Assembly (NCBI GenBank): GCA_025928935.1
Contig: JAICNB010000009.1
Coordinates: 1 to 63,974 of the forward strand
Length of the DNA stretch: 63,974 bases
Reading direction: 5' to 3'
Source of the DNA: Acidimicrobiia bacterium
GTDB lineage: Bacteria > Actinomycetota > Acidimicrobiia > Spongiisociales > ZC4RG35
The position numbers and the translations under genes are program-made. The stretch's first letter is position 1. Every line of letters begins with the position of its first letter. The notes beneath the pieces are model-generated. The model was not told the origin of the DNA and made no database searches. It saw nothing but the letters and a program-made list of their open reading frames with translations. This document shows positions 1 to 9,575 of this stretch, one piece after another.

Positions 1-2
1 TC

Positions 3-2036
3 GGGGAGGAGACCGTCGAGGTGATGACCGACGTCAATGGGGTCTGGTCTGCCGAGGTGCCTGCCGGAGTCGCCCTGGTCTCCGTCGACCCGGCCGATGC
101 CCAGATGCCCGACGGTTACATGGTGGGCAGCCCCAACTACCAACAGGTCGTGGAATGTGAGCCGGGTGGCGCCTGCACCGGCGAGGCGATCCCCCTACAG
201 GCGAACCTACGCCCCGTGGACGAGGTGGTCGCCCGGGTGACAGCCGACCACACCGTCGCCGATGACGCCGTCGAGACACTGGCCTTCACTGCCGCCGACG
301 ATGTGGTCAGGGCGGCCCTGGGGGAGACCCCGCATTTCCCGGTGATCCGCCAGGAGGCAGTGGACCGGCTCTTCCAGGAGTTTGGTGCCCGCATCACGCC
401 AGACCAACTGTCAGCTGCCCAGCAACGTCTCCGCTCCAACCCGCCCCAGGTGGTCTATCTGGACACCAACCCCCCCGGCCCGGACCAGGCAGCCAGCGAG
501 GCAGCCGGCGAGATCGTGGCCACCTTCCTCCAGGCCAACTTCCTGGTCGATGAGGCTGCGACCGAGGAGGCCAGGACCGAGGCGGCCGAAGCAGTCGATG
601 ACGTGGAGGTCACCTACTTCGCTGATCAGCTGATCGTGGCGCAGGGCGAGCCCTTGGAACAGCTCCACCTCGATGCCATCGACGCCACGACGTCGGTCGC
701 GTCACAGGCTGAGGCCGACGCCGGGTTGCTGGCCGTGCTGGCTGTGACCGTCGGGGCGCTCGGGCTCTATCTGTCCCGTTTCCGACCCGAGTTCTGGGCC
801 CGGCCTCGGATGATGGCGCTGCTCGGCATCCTCCTCGTCCTCGCCGCCGGCGCGGTGCGGGCCACTGTGGTGTTCCAGCCGGCCTCGAGCTGGTACGTCC
901 TTCCTGCGGTCGCCTTCGGGTTCATGACGGCAATCCTCTTCGACTCGAGGATCGCGGTGCTCATGGCGCTGGCAGTGGGAGTGCTCGCCGCAGCCGGGAC
1001 TCAGGACACGGGAGTGGCCGTCTATGGCGCCCTGGCCACCTTGGCGCCCATCCCGTTCGTCAGCTCGGTGAGCAGCCGCGGGGCATTCCGCACCGCGGTG
1101 ATCCTGTCAGCCGCCGCCGCCGCAGTCGTCGCCGGTGCCACCGCGTGGTATTTCCACGCCGGTCCAACGGACATCCCTGTCCCTGTCATGGGTGTCGAGC
1201 TGGGGATCCCGCTCATCCTGATCGGCGAGTCCATGTTGTGGGCGTTCGGGATCTCGGCCATCGCCTCGCTGGTCGGCCTTGCCGCCCTGCAGTTCTTCGA
1301 GTCCGCCTTCGACATAACGACCAGTCTCAGCCTGCTCGACCTCACCGACCGCAATCACGCGGCCCTTCAGCTCCTGCAGGAGAAGGCGTTCGGCACGTTC
1401 AACCACTCTCTGATGGTGGGGACACTGGCTCATGCTGCGACTCGTGCCATCGGGGGGAATGCCCTCCTCGCCCGTGCCATGGCTTACTACCACGACTTGG
1501 GCAAGACGGAGAACCCCACGATGTTCATCGAGAACCAATTCGGGATCCAGAACCCGCACGACTTCCTCACGCCGCTGGAGTCGGCCGAGGTGATCCGTCG
1601 GCATGTGAGCGATGGGATCGTCCTGGCCCAGCAGTTCAAGATCCCCTCGGACGTGGCCACCGGAATCGTGAGCCACCACGGCGACGGGATCATGCGCTTC
1701 TTCTACGAGAAGGCGAGGGACCAGGCCGGCCACGACGTGAACCCCAACGACTTCAGACATATCGGCCACAAGCCGACCACCGCCGAAAGCGCGATCGTGA
1801 TGCTGTCCGACTCCCTCGAGGCAGCTTGCCGGGCCATCTTCCAGACGGAGGAGCCGACACCGGAGGCGATCGAGAAGGTCGTGAGCCGGGTGATCGACGA
1901 GAAGCTGAACGATGGCCAGCTTTCGGAGTCGCCTCTGACGCTGGCTGAGATGACCCTGATCCGATCGGCCTTCCTCGACTCGCTGGTCGGTCATTACCAT
2001 CAGAGGATCGCCTACCCGAACTTCCCCGGATCCTGA
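3..2036 (+). CDS. pgpH: 7TM HD-domain phosphohydrolase (PgpH/YqfF family), 5' partial
   Basis: Membrane HD phosphohydrolase; characterised relatives hydrolyse cyclic di-AMP at the cytoplasmic face. The frame is open to the left edge, so the first membrane segment and part of the extracellular domain are outside the window. Visible: about 225 residues of 7TMR-HDED-like extracellular domain, about seven hydrophobic segments (roughly residues 235-435), then a C-terminal HD domain with YYHDLGK, preceded by HSLMVGTLAHAA and followed by IVSHHGDG. It stands just before ybeY, the usual phoH-pgpH-ybeY neighbourhood, which supports the call. The c-di-AMP substrate is inferred from the family, not seen. 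Confidence 0.93.
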   Translation, partial: GEETVEVMTDVNGVWSAEVPAGVALVSVDPADAQMPDGYMVGSPNYQQVVECEPGGACTGEAIPLQANLRPVDEVVARVTADHTVADDAVETLAFTAADDVVRAALGETPHFPVIRQEAVDRLFQEFGARITPDQLSAAQQRLRSNPPQVVYLDTNPPGPDQAASEAAGEIVATFLQANFLVDEAATEEARTEAAEAVDDVEVTYFADQLIVAQGEPLEQLHLDAIDATTSVASQAEADAGLLAVLAVTVGALGLYLSRFRPEFWARPRMMALLGILLVLAAGAVRATVVFQPASSWYVLPAVAFGFMTAILFDSRIAVLMALAVGVLAAAGTQDTGVAVYGALATLAPIPFVSSVSSRGAFRTAVILSAAAAAVVAGATAWYFHAGPTDIPVPVMGVELGIPLILIGESMLWAFGISAIASLVGLAALQFFESAFDITTSLSLLDLTDRNHAALQLLQEKAFGTFNHSLMVGTLAHAATRAIGGNALLARAMAYYHDLGKTENPTMFIENQFGIQNPHDFLTPLESAEVIRRHVSDGIVLAQQFKIPSDVATGIVSHHGDGIMRFFYEKARDQAGHDVNPNDFRHIGHKPTTAESAIVMLSDSLEAACRAIFQTEEPTPEAIEKVVSRVIDEKLNDGQLSESPLTLAEMTLIRSAFLDSLVGHYHQRIAYPNFPGS

Positions 2037-2073
2037 TGGACGACCCTCCGAGTCGAAAACCCGGCGCCGGCCA

Positions 2074-2538
2074 GTGAGCGTCTTCCTGGCCGACGAGCAA
2101 GGGGAACCGGTTGATCTCATCCAACTCCGGCGTCTCGCCGAGCTGGTTCTCTCCGAGGAGGGCTACCCGGACGAGACGGAGGTGACCGTCCTCCTCGTGA
2201 CGGACGACGAGATGGCGTCGTACAACGAGCGTTTCTTGGAGCGCACGGGCCCAACCGACGTTCTTGCCTTCCCGGTGGAGGAGTTGATGCCCGGGGTGGT
2301 GCCCGACCACGACCACAACGGGCCACCGCTCGCGATCGGCGACGTGATAGTCGCTCCGGCGTACGTCGGAAGGCAGGCGACCGAGCACGACAATGGGTTC
2401 GCCGACGAGATGGCCCTCATGGTCGCCCATGGCATCCTGCACCTGCTCGGGTACGACCACATCGACGATGACGACGCCGAGCTCATGGAGCGCCGGGAGA
2501 CCGAGTTGCTGGCTCTGGTCGGAGTGGACCGGCCATGA
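2074..2538 (+). CDS. ybeY: Endoribonuclease YbeY (16S rRNA maturation)
   Basis: Single-strand-specific metallo-endoribonuclease involved in 16S rRNA 3' end processing and ribosome quality control. The 154-residue length is typical. The zinc-binding signature HxxxHxxxxxH is intact as HGILHLLGYDH near residues 115-125. Translation starts at GTG 2074; an ATG at 2036 is in another frame. The stop overlaps the start of the next gene (ATGA at 2535-2538), indicating translational coupling with the CBS-domain gene. Position between pgpH and era matches the conserved gene order. Confidence 0.95.
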   Translation: MSVFLADEQGEPVDLIQLRRLAELVLSEEGYPDETEVTVLLVTDDEMASYNERFLERTGPTDVLAFPVEELMPGVVPDHDHNGPPLAIGDVIVAPAYVGRQATEHDNGFADEMALMVAHGILHLLGYDHIDDDDAELMERRETELLALVGVDRP

Positions 2539-3722
2539 ACGTGGTGATCCTGATCGTCACCATCGTGGCCCTTGTCATGGCCGCGTGGCTACGCCTCGCC
2601 GGGTCGGCCTTGGCCAGGGTTCCGAGGGCGGACGCGTTGCGTGACGCCGCCGACGACGTTGGGGGAGCAGGTACTGTGGCCAAGCTCCTCGAGGAACGGG
2701 AGGACATCACCCCGGCAGTCGCCATGGCGGGCTCAGCCGTACTGCTGCTGGCGGCGATTGCCGGGACTGTGTTGGTGACGTCCGGCCAGCCGCTGGGGAC
2801 CGCCATCGGGTATGCAGCGCTGGTGTTCCTCCTCGTGTTCCTCGTCGGAGACCTCGTCCCGAGACAGTTGGGGAGACGACGATCACACACCATTGCCTAT
2901 CGATCGGCCGGCCTTCTCGAGGTTGCGGTGGCATTGGGTGGCTGGGCCACGGATCTCATCGCCGATGGCAATGGGAATGGGGCCGAGCCTGAGCCCGACG
3001 AGCCTGAGGGGGACACCGAACAGGAACGGGACATGATCGACTCGGTGTTGGATTTCGGTGACACGGTGGTGCGTGAGGTGATGACCCCCAGGCCGGACAT
3101 GGTGACCGTGCCGGTCACCGCGTCGGTCGAGGAGCTGATTGGCGTCGCCACCGAGGAGGGATACTCCCGTATACCCGTGTCGAGCAACGGGGACATAGTG
3201 GGCATGGTCATGGTGAAGGATCTGTTGCCTCTGCTCGGTGAAGGGCGGCGTCCGTCATCGGTGGCGGAGGTCATGAGGCCGGTGGAGTTCATCCCTGAGA
3301 CCAAGCTGGCCTCGGTGCTGCTGGGAGAGATGAGGGCCAGCCACGAGCACCAGATGATCGTTGTCGATGAATACGGGGAGGTTGCAGGCCTGGTCACGAT
3401 CGAGGACCTTCTAGAGGAGCTCGTGGGGGAGATCACGGATGAGACCGACGAGGAGGAAATCTTCATCTCGGCCCGTGCCGACGGAGGCTGGGACGTCGAC
3501 GGCCGACTTGCAGTGGATGAGCTGGCCGAGTTGACCGGGGTGGTTGTGCCCGACGAGGACTGGGACACCGTGGCCGGCCTGGTGATGGGGCTGGCGGAGC
3601 GAGTTCCCGAAGAGGGCGAGCGGTTCGACCACGGCCCACTGCGGCTCACCGTCACCAGGATGCAGGGACGCCGCGTCGCCGACGTGTCGGTGTCGGTCAC
3701 GGAGGCAGTGGACGCCGAATGA
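2535..3722 (+). CDS. CNNM/CorC-HlyC family membrane protein with CBS pair
   Basis: Hemolysin-C/CorC-type protein of 395 residues, a family linked to Mg2+/Co2+ transport or resistance. It has two or three hydrophobic segments in the first 140 residues (a short DUF21-like membrane part), an acidic linker, a CBS pair at about 180-305 (VMTPRPDMVTVP; VVDEYGEVAGLVTIEDLLEE) and a C-terminal CorC_HlyC domain (about 315-395). The start ATG overlaps the ybeY stop and its own stop overlaps the era start, so it belongs to a tightly coupled ybeY-corC-era operon. Substrate cannot be read from the sequence. Confidence 0.9.
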   Translation: MNVVILIVTIVALVMAAWLRLAGSALARVPRADALRDAADDVGGAGTVAKLLEEREDITPAVAMAGSAVLLLAAIAGTVLVTSGQPLGTAIGYAALVFLLVFLVGDLVPRQLGRRRSHTIAYRSAGLLEVAVALGGWATDLIADGNGNGAEPEPDEPEGDTEQERDMIDSVLDFGDTVVREVMTPRPDMVTVPVTASVEELIGVATEEGYSRIPVSSNGDIVGMVMVKDLLPLLGEGRRPSSVAEVMRPVEFIPETKLASVLLGEMRASHEHQMIVVDEYGEVAGLVTIEDLLEELVGEITDETDEEEIFISARADGGWDVDGRLAVDELAELTGVVVPDEDWDTVAGLVMGLAERVPEEGERFDHGPLRLTVTRMQGRRVADVSVSVTEAVDAE

Positions 3723-4606
3723 AGTCGGGGTTCGTGCCCGTTGTGGGGCGGCCGAATGTTGGGAAGTCGACCCTGGTCAACGCCATGGTCGGTTCCAAGG
3801 TCACTATCACCTCCTCCCGGCCGCAGACGACCCGAAATGTCATTCGCGGCGTCGTCACAGAGCCAGGTGACGATCCGGGATTTCAGATCGTCCTCGTCGA
3901 CACGCCCGGCCTGCACAAGCCGAGGAACGAGCTGGGCGCCCGGCTCAACACCCTGGTCTATGGCACTCTCGGCGAGGCCGACGTCGTTGTCTTCATGATC
4001 GACGCTTCCATGCCGGTTGGACCTGGCGACAGGCTCATCGCCGAGCGCCTGAACGACGCGGGGTCAGAGGTCATCGTCGTCGTCAACAAGGTCGACACGG
4101 CCGGCAAGGGCGAGGTGGTCCGGCAACTTTCCGAAGCGGGGGAGTGGGACTTCGCCGCGTACATCCCGCTATCGGCCCGGGTCGGCGCAGGGGTCCCTGA
4201 GCTCGTCAGCGAGATAGTGGATCGTCTCCCCGAGGGCCCGGCGTACTACCCGCCGGGTGTCACCACCGACCAGCCGGAGGAGCTGGTGATCGCCGAGATA
4301 GTGAGGGAGAAGTTCCTGGACCGGCTTCGTGAAGAGCTGCCCCACTCCCTGATCGTGCTGGTCGAGGACCTCGAGCAGAGAGAGAACGGCCTGATCGACA
4401 TCGCCGCAGATGTGATCGTGGAGCGAAAGAGCCAGAAGGGGATCGTCATCGGCAAGGGGGGGTCCCTGCTCAAGACTGCGGGGACCGAGGCGCGTCATGA
4501 CCTCGAGGCCCTGCTGGGCAACCGGGTGAACCTCAGCCTCCAGGTCAAGGTCGAGCCCGACTGGCAACGCCGCCCCCAGTTGCTCGACCGTCTCGGCTTC
4601 GAGTAG
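3719..4606 (+). CDS. era: GTPase Era
   Basis: Essential GTPase that binds the 3' end of 16S rRNA during small-subunit assembly. 295 residues, the family norm. G1 is GRPNVGKST, switch region SSRPQTTRN, G3 VDTPGLHKP, G4 NKVD; the C-terminal KH domain has GIVIGKGGSLLK. The ATG overlaps the stop of the preceding CBS gene (ATGA). Functional pairing with YbeY two genes upstream is common in bacteria. Confidence 0.97.
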   Translation: MKSGFVPVVGRPNVGKSTLVNAMVGSKVTITSSRPQTTRNVIRGVVTEPGDDPGFQIVLVDTPGLHKPRNELGARLNTLVYGTLGEADVVVFMIDASMPVGPGDRLIAERLNDAGSEVIVVVNKVDTAGKGEVVRQLSEAGEWDFAAYIPLSARVGAGVPELVSEIVDRLPEGPAYYPPGVTTDQPEELVIAEIVREKFLDRLREELPHSLIVLVEDLEQRENGLIDIAADVIVERKSQKGIVIGKGGSLLKTAGTEARHDLEALLGNRVNLSLQVKVEPDWQRRPQLLDRLGFE

Positions 4607-4616
4607 CCTCCAACGG

Positions 4617-4895
4617 TTAGGCCAGGCTTTCGCAGAGGTCGGCCATGTCGAGGTCCTTCGCCGTGACTCCGCCTTGCGAATGCGTGGAGAGGGTGAGGGT
4701 CACCTTGTTCCAGCGGATGTCGATGTCGGGATGGTGATCGGCCTTCTCGGCCGCCAGGGCAACCCTGGTGACGAAGCCCATCGACTCGTTGAAGTCGGCG
4801 AACTCATAGGTGCGTGCGATGGCGTCGCCCTCCTTGGCCCAGGCGGGATGCGCCTCCACGAACGCCTCGATCTCGGATTCTGAAACGAGAGCCAT
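4617..4895 (-). CDS. 4a-hydroxytetrahydrobiopterin (pterin-4a-carbinolamine) dehydratase
   Basis: Small PCD/DCoH-family dehydratase of 92 residues. The active-site block DHHPDIDIRW is followed by THSQGGVTAKD, giving the expected His-His...His...Asp arrangement. The ATG at 4895 is preferred over an upstream TTG at 4910 because it lies six bases downstream of a TANNNT -10 element (TACGTT, 4902-4907 on the minus strand), as in other leaderless genes of this window. It is transcribed against its neighbours and lies between era and recO. Its substrate in an organism without an obvious aromatic hydroxylase nearby is uncertain; some family members act in molybdopterin or pterin metabolism. Confidence 0.85.
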   Translation of the reverse strand: MALVSESEIEAFVEAHPAWAKEGDAIARTYEFADFNESMGFVTRVALAAEKADHHPDIDIRWNKVTLTLSTHSQGGVTAKDLDMADLCESLA

Positions 4896-4901
4896 CGGCA
4901 C

Positions 4902-4907
4902 AACGTA
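4902..4907 (-). promoter_or_regulatory. Leaderless -10 element of the PCD gene
   Basis: TACGTT read on the minus strand, six bases before ATG 4895. Same TANNNT-N6-start pattern as several other genes here. Confidence 0.45.
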
Positions 4908-4947
4908 CAACCTAGAACGTCATCTCGACTCCTACCCTGATCGGTCA

Positions 4948-5664
4948 ATGGCCCTCAGACACGACCAAGGGATCGTTCTCCGCGGCTATCCCTTCGGGGA
5001 AGCCGATCGAGTCGTGGTGCTGCTCAGCCCAAACAGCGGGAAGATCCGCACGGTGGCCAAGGGGATACGCAAGACGAAGAGCCGGTTCGGGGGGCGTCTC
5101 GAGCCCTTCACCCATGTCGACTTGGTCCTCTACGAAGGCCGCAATCTCGACACCATCACCCAGGTCGCGGTCATCGAGCCCTTCCCCAGGTTGAGGGGGA
5201 GTCTCGACGCCGTGATTGCGGCGGGGACGATGGTGGAGGCAGCCGACGCGGTGGCCCAGGAGGACGAGTCTTCGATGCGTCTCTTCCTCTTGCTGCACCG
5301 GGGGCTGCGGGCGCTGGAAGCGGGGCAGATCGGCGCCGACCTGATCACCAGCTATCTGCTCAAGCTGGCCGACGTGGTGGGCGTCGCCCCGTCGCTACAG
5401 GTCTGCGCCTCGTGCGGAAGGATGGGAGACCTCCATCGTTTCTCTTTCGGAGGTGGCGGCGCCATCTGTGACGTCTGTCGGACCGAAGGTGCGGTCCGTC
5501 TTCGTGACGGGGTCACCGAGTATCTGGCCGCGCTCGCCAGTGCGGAGTTCGGCCAGATGCCGCAGACCGACGTGAGTCTGGCCGGCGAGGCCATGGGCGT
5601 CGCCCGACGGTTCGTCGAGTACCACCTCGACCGGAAGCTGACCTCGCTGGCGGTGATGGAGTGA
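4948..5664 (+). CDS. recO: DNA repair protein RecO
   Basis: RecFOR-pathway protein that loads RecA on SSB-coated single-stranded DNA. 238 residues from ATG 4948. The N-terminal OB fold carries RGYPFGEADRVV and GGRLEPFTHVDLVLYEG; the C-terminal domain holds a four-cysteine zinc site (CASCG near residue 153 and CDVC near 177). The frame stays open upstream, but ATG 4948 gives the canonical N-terminus. The stop overlaps the GTG of uppS (GTGA at 5661-5664). The era-recO-uppS order is common in Gram-positive bacteria. Confidence 0.95.
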   Translation: MALRHDQGIVLRGYPFGEADRVVVLLSPNSGKIRTVAKGIRKTKSRFGGRLEPFTHVDLVLYEGRNLDTITQVAVIEPFPRLRGSLDAVIAAGTMVEAADAVAQEDESSMRLFLLLHRGLRALEAGQIGADLITSYLLKLADVVGVAPSLQVCASCGRMGDLHRFSFGGGGAICDVCRTEGAVRLRDGVTEYLAALASAEFGQMPQTDVSLAGEAMGVARRFVEYHLDRKLTSLAVME

Positions 5665-6413
5665 GCCTCGATCTCTCCGGCCTCGACGCCGACCGAATCC
5701 CGAGACATGTCGGCCTGATCCTCGACGGCAACGGGCGCTGGGCCAACGCACGCGGGCTGCCCCGAACCGCCGGGCACGCCGCCGGTGAAGCTGCCCTGTT
5801 CGACACCGTGGAGGGGGCGTTGGAGATCGGGATCGAGTGGCTCAGTGCCTACACCTTCTCTACCGAGAACTGGTCGCGCTCCGAGGAAGAGGTCGAGTTC
5901 CTCATGTGGTTCAACGAGGATCTGCTCACCCGGCGCCGGGACGATCTGCATGCCCAGGGGGTGCGCATGCTCTTCGCCGGCGACATGGACGATCCCAGGA
6001 TCCCGGACCGAAATCGCAAACACATGGCAGAGGCGGCCGAGATGACCGCCGGCAACACCGATCTGAGCCTGGTGTTCGCGTTCAACTATGGGAGTCGTCG
6101 GGAGATCGTCGAAGCCACCCGGTCGCTCGCTGCAAGGGCGGTGGCGGGAGAAATGACGCCGGACGAGATCGACGAGACCGCGCTGGCGGGCTCTCTCTAC
6201 ATCCCCTACATGCCCGACGTGGACCTGATCATTCGATCGTCGGGCGAGCATCGTCTGTCCAACTTCCTCCTCTGGCAGGCGGCGTACGCCGAGTTCCACT
6301 TCCCCGGGATCCTCTGGCCCGATTTCGACCGACAGGCCCTGCTGGACTCAGTCCTCGACTACCAGAGCCGGGATCGCCGTTTTGGCGGTGCCGAAGACCA
6401 GGTCCCGGATTGA
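5661..6413 (+). CDS. uppS: Isoprenyl transferase (undecaprenyl/polyprenyl diphosphate synthase)
   Basis: Cis-prenyltransferase that builds the polyprenyl carrier lipid for peptidoglycan and other envelope glycans. 250 residues. Catalytic block LILDGNGRWA with the conserved Asp, then GHAAGE, the YTFSTENWSR substrate motif and the C-terminal SSGEHRLSNFLLWQ / AEFHF region. The GTG start overlaps the recO stop. Chain length of the product cannot be inferred with confidence. Confidence 0.95.
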   Translation: MSLDLSGLDADRIPRHVGLILDGNGRWANARGLPRTAGHAAGEAALFDTVEGALEIGIEWLSAYTFSTENWSRSEEEVEFLMWFNEDLLTRRRDDLHAQGVRMLFAGDMDDPRIPDRNRKHMAEAAEMTAGNTDLSLVFAFNYGSRREIVEATRSLAARAVAGEMTPDEIDETALAGSLYIPYMPDVDLIIRSSGEHRLSNFLLWQAAYAEFHFPGILWPDFDRQALLDSVLDYQSRDRRFGGAEDQVPD

Positions 6414-6447
6414 CTAAGGGGCCCTACCGGGCCACCGTTGCCTCCCC

Positions 6448-7755
6448 ATGACCGAACCGACACTCGAAACGATCTCAAACCTGGCGAAGAAGCGAGGCTT
6501 TGTCTTCCAGTCCTCCGAGATCTACGGGGGAATCCGGTCTGCCTATGACTACGGCCCGCTCGGCGTGGAGCTGCTGCGAAACGTGAAGGAGGAGTGGTGG
6601 CGGACCATGGTGCAGCTCCGGGACGACATCGTCGGGCTGGACTCGGCCATCCTCCAGGCCCGCCAGGTCTGGCAGGCGTCTGGTCACGAGGAGGTCTTCA
6701 CCGACCCATTGGTGGAGTGCCGCAACTGCAACGCACGACACCGACTCGACAAGCTGGAGGACCCCGACACCTGTCCCACCTGCGGGAAGACCGGTACGTT
6801 CACCGAGCCAAAGCCGTTCCACCTGATGTTCCGCACCCATATGGGCCCGGTGGACTCCGACGAGAACCTGATCTATCTCCGTCCCGAGACGGCCCAGGGG
6901 ATATTCACCAACTTCGAGAACATCCGGCGCACCAATCGGCTGAAACTGCCCTTCGGCATCGCCCAGGTGGGCAAGTCCTTTCGCAACGAGATCACCCCCG
7001 GGCAGTTCGTGTTCCGGACCCGGGAGTTCGAGCAGATGGAGATGGAGTTCTTCGTCCGCTCCGAGGAGGCAGACGAATGGTTCGCCTATTGGCAGGAGGA
7101 GCGTTTCAACTGGTATCTCGGACTGGGCATGACCGAGTCGAACCTTCGGATCAGGCCCCATGAGGCCGACGAGCTCAGCCACTACTCGGTGGGGACGGTG
7201 GATATCGAATACCGGTTCCCTTGGGACTGGGACGAGTTGGAGGGGATCGCCAACCGCGCCGACTTCGACCTGAGGCAACACGCCGAGCACTCGGGGGTCG
7301 ATCTCCGTTACTACGACCAGGACACCGACGAGCGATTCTTCCCGTACGTCATCGAGCCGGCGGCCGGGGCCACCAGGACCACCTTTGCCTTCCTGATCGA
7401 CGCCTACGTCGAAGAGAAGGTGAACGACGAGACGAGGACCGTGCTCCGTCTTCACCATCGGCTCGCCCCCTACAAGGTCGCCATCCTGCCCTTGTCGAAG
7501 AAGGAAGAGTTGATCGGCCCGGCCGAGCGCATCGCCTCCGAGCTCCGGAAGCGATGGATGGTGGAGCTGGACGTCACCCAGTCGATCGGCCGTCGCTACC
7601 GGCGTCAGGACGAGATCGGGACCCCGTTCGCGGTGACCGTCGACTTCGACACGCTGGAGGATGACGCCGTCACGGTCCGGGACCGGGACTCGATGAAGCA
7701 GGATCGTGTTTCGATAGATCGGCTGCTCGAGTATCTGGGCGAACGACTCGGCTGA
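6448..7755 (+). CDS. glyS: Glycyl-tRNA synthetase, alpha2 (single-chain) type
   Basis: Class II aminoacyl-tRNA synthetase of the homodimeric type used by actinobacteria. 435 residues. It begins with [15 protein letters not shown], has the insertion with two CxxC pairs (CRNCN, CPTCG), motif 2 around [11 protein letters not shown] and [14 protein letters not shown], and ends with an anticodon-binding domain starting near [13 protein letters not shown]-rich inverted repeat (GGCCC-TACC-GGGCC, about 6420-6433) lies just before the start and could be a hairpin. Confidence 0.96.
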   Translation: MTEPTLETISNLAKKRGFVFQSSEIYGGIRSAYDYGPLGVELLRNVKEEWWRTMVQLRDDIVGLDSAILQARQVWQASGHEEVFTDPLVECRNCNARHRLDKLEDPDTCPTCGKTGTFTEPKPFHLMFRTHMGPVDSDENLIYLRPETAQGIFTNFENIRRTNRLKLPFGIAQVGKSFRNEITPGQFVFRTREFEQMEMEFFVRSEEADEWFAYWQEERFNWYLGLGMTESNLRIRPHEADELSHYSVGTVDIEYRFPWDWDELEGIANRADFDLRQHAEHSGVDLRYYDQDTDERFFPYVIEPAAGATRTTFAFLIDAYVEEKVNDETRTVLRLHHRLAPYKVAILPLSKKEELIGPAERIASELRKRWMVELDVTQSIGRRYRRQDEIGTPFAVTVDFDTLEDDAVTVRDRDSMKQDRVSIDRLLEYLGERLG

Positions 7756-7830
7756 TTCGCCCCGCGGTGACCGACGATGTGTCGATTCGGTGGAGTTCGC
7801 CTACATCGTGTGGGAGCTGCCGGTCGTCCT

Positions 7831-7836
7831 TATGAT
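7831..7836 (+). promoter_or_regulatory. Probable -10 element before dnaG
   Basis: TATGAT (5 of 6 matches to TATAAT) ends eight bases before the dnaG ATG, so the transcript would have almost no 5' leader. A GGGAG run at 7838-7842 also sits close to the ATG, so SD-led initiation is not excluded. Confidence 0.4.
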
Positions 7837-7844
7837 CGGGAGAC

Positions 7845-9575
7845 ATGGCAGAACGTGGTGACATCGACCGGGTTCGGGATGCGACCGACCTCGTCGAACT
7901 GATCGCCGAGGTCACCAAGGTCAAGCGCTCGGGCCGGAGCTTCATGGCGGTCTGCCCCTTCCATCAGGAGAAGACCCCGTCCATGTCCGTGGACCGTGCC
8001 CGTGGCCTCTACAACTGCTTCGGCTGCGGTAAGCACGGTGACATCTTCACCTTCGTCCAGGAGACTCAGGGTCTCGACTTTCCCGAAGCCCTCGAAGCCC
8101 TAGCCCGAAGAGCGGGGGTCACGCTCGTCCGTGACCCTGCAGACGCCCGCATGCGGGGGAGGCGGGGGGCGGCCGTGGAGGCGATCCGCGCAGCCATCGA
8201 GGTCTATCACGACCGACTGAAGAAGGCCCCTGAGGCGGGCCCGGCCCGGGCGTATCTGCGACATCGGGGCTATGACGTCGATGTCATAGACGAATGGAGG
8301 ATTGGATTCGCCGGAGTGGACTGGGACACCCTGACCAAGGCGCTCAAAGCAGGAGGGGCGGAAGACAAGGTGCTAATCGATGCCGGGCTGTCCCGCAAAG
8401 GCCCCAAAGGGGTCTACGACGTGTTTCGGGGCCGTCTCATGTTCCCCATCCACGATCTGAGGGGTGACCCGGTCGGGTTCGGGGGCAGGAAGATCGATGA
8501 GATCGACCGCACCCAGACCAACAACCCGGATGCCAAGTACGTCAACTCCGCCGACTCGGTGGTCTATCACAAAGCACAGGTCCTCTTCGGGCTGGACCGT
8601 GCGCGCCGGGAGATCTCGGACGACAGCCCCGCTGTCATCGTCGAGGGCTACACCGACGTGATCGCGATGCATCTGGCCGGAGTGAGGACGGCGGTGGCCA
8701 CCTGCGGCACTGCACTTGGCGAAGGGCACTTCGATCTCCTACGACGGTTCGGGGAGCGGATCGTCCTCGCCTTCGACTCGGATGAGGCAGGGTCGAAGGC
8801 GGCCCTACGTGGCGATGAGTTGGAGTCGCCGTTCCGGCTCGATCTCGATCTCCGCGTCGCCGACATGCCCGGCGGGCTCGACCCCGCAGATCTGGTTCAG
8901 CAAGGACGTTCCGGTGAACTGGCCCAGTCGGTGGCCAGGGCCAGACCGCTGCTGGAGCGGCGGATCGAGCACGAGGTGGCGAGGTTCGAACTGAGCGGGC
9001 CGGAGGGCCGGGCCAGGGCACTGCATGCCGCGGCCGACCAGGTGCGACGGGTGAAGGATCCCATTGCACGGAGGGAGTACAGCCGGCACGTCGCCAGGGT
9101 GGTGGGGGTCGACCTGGAGACAGCGGAGGCTGCGATCGCTGGTGGCTCCCGTGGCGGGTCTGGGCTCGAGTCGCCCGCTGAACGGCCCCTCGATCGGATG
9201 GAGGCCGAGTTGCTCCGGTTCCTGGTGGCTCACCCGGATCGGGTCGTGGACTTCGGGTCGGAGGACTTCGGTGATCCCCGGCTCGCCGCCGCCTACAGCG
9301 CGCTGGCCAGGCAATGGCCCGATGGCAGGGTCGAGCTCACCGAGATCTCCGATCCGGGACCCCGATCACTCCTGATCTCGTTGTCGATGGAGGACCGACC
9401 CCTGAGCTCGTCGGAGGAGATCACCGCCCGCATCAAGGAGCGTCGGCTCGATCGTCAGATCACGGATCTCGAGCAGAAGCTGGCCGCGATGGAGCCCGGA
9501 AGCGAAGCTCATTCCGACAACCTCCGACGCTTGATAGCTTTACAGCAGGAGAAACGATCCTCCTCCAGGTTGTGA
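7845..9575 (+). CDS. dnaG: DNA primase DnaG
   Basis: Replicative primase, 576 residues. The CHC2 zinc finger is complete (C37, H40, C58, C61; [11 protein letters not shown] and [10 protein letters not shown]). The TOPRIM catalytic core contains [13 protein letters not shown] and [11 protein letters not shown] helicase-binding-like C-terminal region follows. The stop overlaps the GTG start of the sigma-factor gene (GTGA at 9572-9575), so dnaG and rpoD form a minimal macromolecular-synthesis operon. Confidence 0.96.
   Translation: MAERGDIDRVRDATDLVELIAEVTKVKRSGRSFMAVCPFHQEKTPSMSVDRARGLYNCFGCGKHGDIFTFVQETQGLDFPEALEALARRAGVTLVRDPADARMRGRRGAAVEAIRAAIEVYHDRLKKAPEAGPARAYLRHRGYDVDVIDEWRIGFAGVDWDTLTKALKAGGAEDKVLIDAGLSRKGPKGVYDVFRGRLMFPIHDLRGDPVGFGGRKIDEIDRTQTNNPDAKYVNSADSVVYHKAQVLFGLDRARREISDDSPAVIVEGYTDVIAMHLAGVRTAVATCGTALGEGHFDLLRRFGERIVLAFDSDEAGSKAALRGDELESPFRLDLDLRVADMPGGLDPADLVQQGRSGELAQSVARARPLLERRIEHEVARFELSGPEGRARALHAAADQVRRVKDPIARREYSRHVARVVGVDLETAEAAIAGGSRGGSGLESPAERPLDRMEAELLRFLVAHPDRVVDFGSEDFGDPRLAAAYSALARQWPDGRVELTEISDPGPRSLLISLSMEDRPLSSSEEITARIKERRLDRQITDLEQKLAAMEPGSEAHSDNLRRLIALQQEKRSSSRL

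Noticed and set aside
6414-6447. T-box or riboswitch before glyS
   Set aside because: Only 34 bases separate uppS from glyS; there is a short GGCCC/GGGCC inverted repeat but no room for a T-box.
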